Shown here in pieces: positions 55,790 through 64,000 of a DNA stretch of 64,000 nucleotides; position 1 is the stretch's first letter, and each line of letters starts with the position of its first letter. The stretch spans positions 283,012 through 347,011 of the forward strand of contig NW_003101667.1 of NCBI RefSeq assembly GCF_000003855.2. Reading direction: 5' to 3'. The position numbers and the translations under genes are program-made. The DNA is from Blastomyces gilchristii SLH14081 (Eukaryota; Ascomycota; Eurotiomycetes; Onygenales; Ajellomycetaceae). The notes beneath the pieces were generated by a model, which worked only from the letters and a program-made list of their open reading frames with translations, was not told where the DNA came from and ran no database searches.

Positions 55790-58700
55790 ATTGTGTGCAG
55801 TTCCCATCGGTCAAGAGCCGCGGTCTCAGATAACACGGAACTCAGAGTCCAGGTCAGGCAATCATAGCTGACTCATTTTATCAGATATTGTCAGCTGCGG
55901 CTGCAGGGTCTCTCATTGAGAATATTCTCAATCTCTCACTCAAGTTCATTATCTTCTTCTATGATCCCTGGCAGCTGCCAGTTGAAAGTCAGTTGAGAAG
56001 AGAATGAATCAGTGACAGCACAGCAGAGCAAGCTTGTATGAAACATATCATGAATCTCTGACAGAGTATTAAGATAATAATTATGACTATCTAGAACTTC
56101 TGTCACTGTGTATTTCATATGATGATAATTCAATGTATGAAATGAGTATGTGATTCATATGTTTCTAAGATTCAATTATACAAGATCTTCTATCTTATAC
56201 TGCTGTGCAGAATCTTATCAGATATTGATTTGATCTTCTTGATCTTGTTTAGTACTCACTATAAAGACTTCTGCTTAGTTATGAGTGTCTCAGAGCTTTA
56301 TCACTATATTATCAGTGATCTGAATTGAACTGCAGGAATTTGATATGAACTGTGTGATCTCTAGAAGATTCAACACTTTCATGTGATAACTGTGTGTAAG
56401 AAAGAACAGGCTTATACCTGTTAAAATAGTATCTCAGTCATTGATAACAATCTCTGTGTGTAGAAGAAGATTATATCAATCATTTTATAAGTAATTACAG
56501 AACTTATGAAGATAATTCTTTACAGTCTGAATTGTTCATTCTGATATACTATCAGTCTCAAGATGATAGACAGTTGATAAACAGTGTATAATCTTAAGAA
56601 CTTAACAGATTCTTATTCAAAGAGTGCTTACAAATTGACAGCTCTGATCTGATACTATAGATCTCAGTAATTCATGTATCTGATAGAATAGACTCTGTAG
56701 AAAGACTTTGATAACTTATTCAGTATTTATCTTATTATAAGATTTCAATATTATATCTTTGCTCAATCAGTTCATAATAATCAGAATATTTCTATAATTC
56801 TTGCTCTTAGAGACATTAACAGTGAAGTCAATTATCACATCTTATCAGATTCTATCAGAGATATTAAGCAGTTTCAGCAGACCTTTTCTATAATTCTTTC
56901 ATGTGATGATGAAAGAATAATAATTACAGTTTCAGACAAAATATCTGATGCTGTTTAATATCTCAGACTAGTAGAACTCTTGAGAGATCATTTGATACAG
57001 TTATTCATGATCTGAATAATCAGTTGTATAAGAATCATGCATCTCTTGTATTATCTGAGTGTGTAAGAGTTCAGAGTGAGAGACTCAGCATGATTTATGA
57101 AATTGCAGAGTGTTATTATCATTAATTGAGAATTCTCAGATGTCAGTTCTTATATGTAGTTCTGAGAGGAATCAGAGTGCTTCTTGATATACTGCTTTAG
57201 TAAGTGCTTAAAGAAGTTCATCAGTTTGAGCTGTTATATATCATAATTCATTCAGTGTAGATTCAGAAGATGTTCTGATCAGTAAAGTATGTATAGTGTC
57301 ATAAGTAATCTCATCATAGTCAACTAATATCTTTGAATTCAAGAGCTGATGTTCTCAGTTCATTCAATACATGTCTGTTACATCAGATGACATATCTTAC
57401 TCTCATCATGAAAGAGTGTCTGTCATCAAGTTCTGACTGCTGAAGTGATAGTGTATAGTGAAATGAAAACAGCTTAATAGTTCAGATCATCACATCTGAT
57501 ATTCAGTAAGCTTATAAGTGATTGTGAAATGCTTGAGATTCTTATGATCTGTAATTATCTCAAATTTGAAAACACTTCAGAGTTCAGAGTCTTATTCTTC
57601 TAGACAGTATACAATTATAAGAAGCTTCTTATCATAGATCTCATAATTGCATTCAGTGAGACTCAGTTTCTTAGATATGAAGATATATAATTATAAGATA
57701 TCTTCATCATCATATTACAATATAGCTTCTCTCATGACATAGTCAGAGAAATCAGCTTCAATAACTATCTCACAATCAGAATTAAATGTTGTCAGCAGAG
57801 AGGTATTAATGAACATCTTCTTTATCAATGTGAATGCAGCTTCAGCATCTGCTGATCACTGAAATACTGAGTTCTTCTTGATAAGTTCTGTAAGTGATCT
57901 CATGATATCTGAGAAGTTTTGTATAAATTACTGATAGAAGTTAGTAAATTCAATACAGCTTTATACATCTTTCACAGTATGTAAAGCTTCTCATTTGAGA
58001 ATGACAGAGATCTTCTCAAAATTCATTTGAATTCTCTTATCAGCTTCTATAATAAAATCTAGGTATTTTATACTCTTAACTTTGAAATCACACTTGTTAA
58101 TATCAATTGATAGTTCTGCTTCTTATAATCATTGTAATACTCTCTGCACATGGTCTTGATGTTTCTTTCTGAATTCATCAGTAAAGATAAGAATGTCATC
58201 TAGATATGCAGATACAAACTCATCAAGGAAATCTCAGAGTGCTCAGTTGATATACTTCTGAAATGTACTGAGAACATTAGTCAGTTCAAAGAGTGTGACT
58301 ACTCATTCAAAGAGACTATAACATGTTCAAAATGCTGTAAGTCATTCATCTTCTTCAGTGATACAAATCTTATGAAACACAGTGATAACATCTAGCTTTA
58401 TAAATTATTGAGCTCATCTGATACATGCTAGGGTTTCATTGATGAGAGATAAGAGATAATAATCTTTCTTTGTCAATCTGTTCAGATCTTGATAGTTCAC
58501 ACAGAATCAGAGTTCTTTATCTTGTTTCTTTGCAAAGAGAATAGAAGCTGCAGCAGAGAAGTTACTAATGTATATAAATTCTTTATTCAACAGATCATTG
58601 AGTGTCTTCTGAAGAAGAAGAAGTTCATCTTGAGACATGTTATAAAGAGGGCTCTATAATAATTCAGAGTCTTTATTATTCTTCTTTTTCAACTTGATAC

Positions 58701-59330
58701 TGTGATTCACTTCTGAACCTCATAAGAGAGGTAGATTTGTAATATTATTATCTTGTCAGAAGACATCTAGATATTCATGATATTATTAAGAAGGTTTTGT
58801 ATGAGAATCTGTTATTATAATATAGAATAACTTCTCTAGAGCTTTTTTAATATCAGTCAGACTGATGAAGTAGATTGTTATATAATTCTGCTGTCAGCAA
58901 TCTTGTCAGTAATTCTGTCAGTGACTTCTTTTTCAGAGCATTTCATAAGCATTGACAGAGATCTGTGTCAGATTCATAGTCTTATGAATGTTATCTTCAT
59001 GAATTCTATCATTGTTAGGAAATATTAAGCTCCTGTTTTAAGTGTTCAATAAGATGCCTTGTTCAAATAGTCAGACAAGTTCTAATATAAGATTATAATC
59101 AAGATTATCAACTTCATATGCATAGGCTTCTTCATATTGATATTCTCTGATATCTATGTTTAGCTTCATCATGTAACAGATGTAAATATCTTTGAGGCCA
59201 TCAAATTCTGTGAGAAGTCAGGATTTTGATAAGAAGATACACTGAAGGTTATAACATCTTACAACTGAAGATTTAATCATTGCATAATAGTATAGACTGC
59301 TGTCTATCATGACTTTCATATTATACATGT
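55790..59330 (-). pseudogene. Gypsy A3 pol with chromodomain
   Basis: Reads leftward: protease about 59200-59330, reverse transcriptase 57960-58600 with an intact YLDDILIFTD near 58180-58215, RNase H 57440-57760, integrase 56180-57000, chromodomain 55830-55980. This is the only A copy here with both Asp residues of the YLDD box. Many other stops remain. Confidence 0.85.
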
Positions 59331-59339
59331 TATTGATCA

Positions 59340-60560
59340 CAGTAGATACAAGAATTGCATTCATTATTATTTTCTCTTCAAATCATTGTTGTTCAACCTC
59401 TTCAAGCTCCTGTTTGCAAATTTAAATAGAAGCTAATCGTTTCCCTGTTTCATCAGGGCATCTTCATAGTTATCTTTCAAATCTTCCTTCAATGCAATAT
59501 GATTGACACAGACAGACACTGATTCATTCTTTGAATGAGAAGATACTGATCTTTCTCTTGAGTGAGAAGGTATATAGGCTGATCAGCAGTTGAAAGTGAT
59601 GTGTTCTGATCAGTTATAATTGATACACACTTCTTATTGATATCAATCAGTGACTTCTTCAGAAGCAATCTCAGAGACTCAGAAGCCTGTTCAGACAGTG
59701 AAAACCCTTGTTTATATATAGACATTTGAGTTCACTCAATTCATAGCATCTGCATTGTTATTCTTCAGCGCAGGTATATAAGTGACTGAGATGTAATATC
59801 TCCTGCCACTGTTCTGTATACTCTTAAGCTTGATGAGGCAGTCATTCAATGTTCAGAGTTGTATGCAGAAACCTTCATAAGTCTGGTCTTTGTCTACACT
59901 TATGAGAGTCTGTAGAAGTTCAAAAGTTAGTGTCTTCTTAAGCATGCTAATCTTCATTCTATTCTCTCAAGATTGATCACCTGCTTCTAGAATCTTGGTG
60001 TTGAAATCAGGAATGAATGTTATGAGAGAAGTATTTCTCTGTCAGACACTCTGTAATCAATCTAATGTCTTCTGTTGTATAGCAGTGTCTCAGAACAGAA
60101 CATTGAGATGTTTGATGATATTGTCAGATATATGTAACACTGATTCACATGCTGTCATTCATGAATGAAACTTCTGTCTTGTGTGATTCTTCAATTGATC
60201 ATTGATATATCAATCTTGATTAGTTAACAAACTGATGGCATCTTTATCTACACTTAGTTTCGCGAGCATTTCCAATCTTCATGATGAATAGAGAGTGAGG
60301 TTAGAAGCATCAAAATATACAGAAGTATCTAGACATTTCTTCAGAACTTGCATGTTCATATCTGATTCAGTCAGTGTTGAAATTGCTTGTGCAGGGATTT
60401 CTAGTTAAGATAATTGTTGAATTTTCTTGTATTAATGTTGTTGAGTTGCATGCATATCAGCTATCTATTGCTGTTGTAATTTCAACATTACTTGAAGTCA
60501 TTGTAGCACTGTATCTATGCTTGTGTTTGAGAGTTCTTCTATGTTATTGATAGACATGTT
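59340..60560 (-). pseudogene. Gypsy A3 gag
   Basis: Includes the open piece 59489-59725 (MSIYKQGFSLSEQASESLRL...CVSIITDQNTSLSTADQ), which spans the point where A1 carries its 506-bp insertion and so shows the uninterrupted gag sequence. The conserved MLKKTLTFELLQ block is near 59930. Confidence 0.75.
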
Positions 60561-60837
60561 GTTTGTTGAATGTGTGATATCTGTGAAATCTGAAGAAGTG
60601 TAATTATATGAATATCTTATACATCTAGAGTGTCAGAACTCTTGAGTCTTTCACTGACATTCTCTTTGTAAGATCTTGTTACAGGGTCAGAGTGACTGAT
60701 GAGCAAGCTTCTATCTGAGAACTCAGTGTCTGCTTAACTGATTAGTCATTTTTCTATTTCTTATGTGTTATTACACATTCAGATATCTTCTTGATAAGTA
60801 ATCATTTCTAATAAGAAGATGATGAACATTTTTCAAG

Positions 60838-61108
60838 TGTAAGAGGCCTACACTGAATAGATCAGTATAATATATAGGTCTTATATAACAAAGTGAAAAA
60901 CATTAGAAAAGAAAAAGAAAGAGAAAGTGTGGAAATTGGCAATTGAAGTGAATATTTATATGTGTACATGATGAAGCTTCGGGGTGGAAGAATAGAAATT
61001 CCATAGGTTTTCAGCTGAGGATCAGCGACCGAGGATCGGAGCTTTCGGCAGAAATCTATGAAGTATAACGGAATAGTCTATATAATTGATCGGGCGCAGC
61101 CCGTCACA
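60838..61108 (-). repeat. 5' LTR of Gypsy A3
   Basis: 271 bp. On the minus strand it starts TGTGACGGGCTGCGCCCGAT. Confidence 0.9.
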
Positions 61109-62552
61109 ACTGTAGCTGTTTCTGTATATTTCTGAAAGCTATTAATATTTTCTTTAAATCTCTTTATATTTGATAAGTTAATAATATATTTCAATACACT
61201 CTCTCTTTCATCATCATTATTATTATTATTATTATTACTATTATTATTATTACTATTATTATCATCATTATCATCATTATTATTATTATTATTATCATAT
61301 CATTGCTAGCTGTCTTCTCTGCCTTCATCTCTTCTTAACACTTATTAAAATTAATCATGTTATTCCTCTTCAAATATTCTGCAGTTCTGCAGATTATCAA
61401 GGCACGTGAGCATCATCACAGATTGAAGAAAGAGAAGAAGAAGGTATTTAAGTGAGAGAAGACAGATTATAAGATATATTATAATATCTTAAAAAGGCTC
61501 TGTAAGAAAGCAGAATAATAGCAATTTTAAGTAACACTTCTGATAGATTTTGACTGAACTAAGTATAGAAATAATGCAGATAACACTGTCTGTGAGAGAT
61601 TGAAAAAGAAGATAGTGAAGAGTCTCATGCAGTAGCAGTGAAATCAGAAGAAGTTCTGAGAATGATTTGAGATCAAGATAAAGAGAGAGAGAGAGAAGAA
61701 GAGTGTTACTGTAAATAAGCAGCAGTAAAAGAAGATTAAGAAGATATTAAAGTAGAAAATAAAGAAGTCAAAACTGATAATAAGTTTTTTATTAAGAGAT
61801 AACAAGTTTTGATAATACTTCTGTTCTCTAATTAATTAGCAGGAGCTGACAGAGAAGAAGAGAATTGAGATCTTATTCAGATCTTGAATGTACTTTATGA
61901 TTCAGAATATTAAGAAGACAGCTTTACTCTCTGAGTATGTCAATCTGCTTATCACTGAGATGAAACTCAAGATAGTAGATCAGAAAATACAGGATTTTGA
62001 GATATAGATTAATGTAACTGAGAGAGAGCAGTAGAAATTCTTCTCTGAGAAGATAGTAGAGAGAGATTTTAAGATGATTATCATCTCAGATGAGAAGAAG
62101 AAGAAGAAGAATAAGAATAAAAAGTTAATTGTGAAGAACAATAAGATGAATGAGAAAGAGAAGAAAGATAATAAGTAGAAAAAGTTTTTTTCTTTTTATA
62201 TTAGTTAGTTATAAGTTCATAACTATTAGTTAATAATTGAAATTAATTTTAAGTTTTCAAAAATTATTGTATAAGTTGTAATCAATTATCAATATCAGGA
62301 ATAATATATATATATCAACATTCTTTCAACATTGATATTTATAATATTAACATATTTTTAATGATATTATCTGATACTACAATTTGATAACACTCTCTTT
62401 CACAATATTAATATATTTCAAGAAATATAACAGAGATTAATCAAGATTGTTTATTTACTTTTATATATTGATGATATTCAATCTGAGTTAGTACTAAAAT
62501 TATAACTAAGCTAAGAAAGAAGATTATTTTCTCTTATAATAATTCTTCTTAC
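61109..62552. mobile_element. hAT-2, piece 2 (middle of the element)
   Basis: Resumes after A3 with ACTGTAGCTGTTTCTG and is collinear, in reverse, with hAT-1 from about 4905 to about 3430. It is then interrupted by the Gypsy B3 LTR at 62553. The transposase half lies beyond the window, after B3. Confidence 0.9.
61385..62178 (+). pseudogene. Basic Lys-rich hAT accessory gene, copy 2
   Basis: Counterpart of 3827-4585. Exon 1 HHHRLKKEKKKVFK...YYNILKRL, intron 61502-61546 (45 bp), exon 2 with TKYRNNADNTVCERLKKKIVKSLM, second intron ending at about 61840 (TTAATTAG), exon 3 ending KEKKDNK then TAG 62176-62178. Conservation of both introns and of the frame in two copies supports a real gene of the element. 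Function unknown. Confidence 0.55.
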
Positions 62553-62642
62553 TGTAAGAAATCCCGCTTCTCGCGCATTCTTTACCTCTATTTCTATCTC
62601 TTGCGTAATCAATAGAGTTAGCAGCCCTTGACTACATACAAC

Positions 62643-63148
62643 TAGACTGACCGTGTGACCATGTCTGGGACCAGGACCAGATTTTTTGATAGTCTCATTA
62701 CCAATTCGACTGATCCCATTACACGGTTTTAACATTAGATAGTAGTCTCATACTGTCCCAGTGAGACTTACTGTCTACTCTTGTCACATTTTCCAAATGA
62801 GACCATGATTTCCACTTCTCAATTTAAATTATTTTTATTGCTTTAAATGACTTTAAATCTCATTTGAGTGTTATCAAAAAGCGTTACTTTTTAAAAAATT
62901 AAAAATAGTCTAAAAAAAACCTTAAAATATCTAAAAATAGTAACTTTATGCCAAGAATGGGACTAAATGGGACCAAATGGGACCACTTTCTCATTTTTTT
63001 CAAGTCATGGTTCCATTTTAAGATCTGATATATAGTCACTTTACATGTTTTTTTGATAGCCAGTCCCAGCGGGATTCACGCCAAGAAATGTATGGGACCA
63101 GACCAAATAGGACCAAACATGAAATTCATGGTCCCAGCGGCCAGTCTA
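62643..63148 (-). mobile_element. 506-bp non-autonomous hAT element (copy 7)
   Basis: Inserted in the B3 LTR, with target duplication CATACAAC at 62635-62642 and 63149-63156. It retains runs such as ATGGGACCAAATGGGACC and is among the least mutated copies, useful as the reference sequence. Confidence 0.95.
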
Positions 63149-63535
63149 CATACAACTATATAGACTGAAGTTTGCAACTACTATTCATAACTCAGCTTGA
63201 ATACTATTATACATTTGATCTCTACATTTTATCTTCTCACTGTGAATACTTATAGTAGTTAACAGTATATATCACATCAAGCTGCAAACACCTGAATAAT
63301 CATCTGTAAGCACTTATTCTTACATTTCAAGCTCTGTTAGTCAGTAACTGTCTGTTATAACTGAAAGAACTAGAAACTTACATACTTCAATCTCTGTGAA
63401 TTCTACTGCAGACATTCAGAAGCAGTCATCTGAATTATGAATAATCTTTATAAAAGAAGTCTCAGAGAACTTATTAATTACTTACAGAACATTATTCTCT
63501 ACATCTGTGACAGAGAATCTCTCTGAGTTCATGAA

Positions 63536-64000
63536 TGAATCAATCTCAGTAAAGAACATTCTTAAGCATCTCTCACAGAATCAAGCTATTTTTCTATAAG
63601 AAATGCTTACTGTCTGTAAACACTCTTGAACTGAGTCTCTACACATGATCTTCAGAGATACTTATGAACTGAAAAGAAACTTTTTTAAGCTGTGATTACT
63701 TAAGATTATCTATTGAATTACAATCTATAAAAGCTTTTACAAGTTTGTATTTGAAATTGACTTATAAGCTCAGCTGTGTGATATGAAAGATGAAGAAGCT
63801 GTCATCTATATAATGATAGATCTCTACTATACTGAAGCTAAGAACTGGCTGAATCATCTAGAGAATGATTATAAGAGATCTCACTGATCTGTTTTTAAAA
63901 CCTATCTAGAAAACAAGTTAAGAGACTCTGCAAGTAGAACAGAGAATATCTGAACTGTAATTATTCATATTAGAAAAAGAGATAAGAAATCTGATAAAGA
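63536..64000 (+). pseudogene. Gypsy B3 gag, N-terminal part
   Basis: Matches B2 gag from its first ATG region (ATGAATGAATCAATCT) through the MYKSFYKF-like and DMRDEEA-like sequence near 63780. Includes stops. Continues beyond the window. Confidence 0.65.

Larger units (their letters stand above)
55500..61108 (-). mobile_element. Gypsy A3, full-length chromovirus, minus strand
   Basis: Target duplication ACTGT at 55495-55499 and 61109-61113, within hAT-2. LTRs 55500-55770 and 60838-61108, both 271 bp. No nested insertion, so it is the shortest complete A copy (5609 bp). The LTR pair differs only by transitions. Confidence 0.95.
62553..64000 (+). mobile_element. Gypsy B3, 5' LTR and start of gag (continues off window)
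   Basis: LTR 62553-63324 (258 bp plus one 506-bp element and 8 bp), with a clean start TGTAAGAAATCCCGCTTCTCGCGC. The leader and gag follow, collinear with B2 to about 24265. Inserted in hAT-2 after TTCTTCTTAC; the other side is outside the window. Confidence 0.9.

Noticed and set aside
1..64000. CRISPR arrays, bacterial operons, prophage or plasmid features
   Set aside because: No regularly spaced repeats with spacers and no operon-like packing of intact genes. Spliceosomal introns, LTR elements and LINEs indicate a eukaryotic nuclear genome.

Overview
The window looks like a repeat compartment of a filamentous ascomycete (Pezizomycotina) nuclear genome. It is AT-rich and almost entirely transposons nested inside one another: Gypsy chromoviruses, Tad/I-type LINEs with RNase H, a Copia fragment, a hAT element with its short derivatives, a Fot1/Pogo fragment and one tRNA-derived SINE. 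Nearly all coding regions are broken by C-to-T / G-to-A transitions while frames and lengths are kept, the hallmark of repeat-induced point mutation (RIP). The preferred context here is CpC and CpG rather than the textbook CpA, so most Trp codons (TGG) have become TGA.

Layout. 1-623: Copia integrase, minus strand. 624-6475: hAT-1, with a recognisable transposase (minus), a basic accessory gene (minus) and an acidic/Cys-rich gene (plus). 6476-13787: LINE L1 (ORF1, ORF2) with a 373-bp SINE in its tail. 13788-15807: 3' part of Gypsy A (A5). 16139-23265: Gypsy B copy B1, split by Gypsy A copy A1 (16995-23149). 23329-30585: Gypsy B copy B2, with an unusual long 3' ORF. 30586-31625: Fot1/Pogo transposase fragment. 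31700-33080: an unmutated island with the one intact gene (31988-32935), an F-box-like protein with two Cys/His modules. 33841-53211: LINE L2, cut into four pieces by Gypsy A2 (34961-42164), LINE L3 (42834-50443) and LINE L4 (50816-51991). 53212-53982: Gypsy A4 5' end. From 53983: hAT-2, inverted relative to hAT-1, interrupted by Gypsy A3 (55500-61108) and Gypsy B3 (62553 to the end).

Seven 506-bp non-autonomous hAT derivatives are scattered through the LTRs and gag regions. All seven have exactly the same length and perfect 8-bp target duplications, and one sits inside another. Target duplications let the insertion order be read directly: L2, then A4, then hAT-2, then A3 and B3, then a 506-bp element in B3.

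The parts probably interact as follows. hAT transposase would mobilise the 506-bp elements. The LINE machinery would mobilise the SINE, whose 3' tail resembles the LINE tail. Chromodomains at the end of both Gypsy pol genes would steer new insertions into existing heterochromatin, giving the nesting. RIP then disables the copies. Stretches that escaped mutation (the 31.7-33 kb gene, the SINE, and the outer 5' end of L3) are probably single-copy or too short.

Limits: protein families were recognised by eye from motifs. No alignment, GC count or database search was run, and domain borders in the broken genes are approximate.
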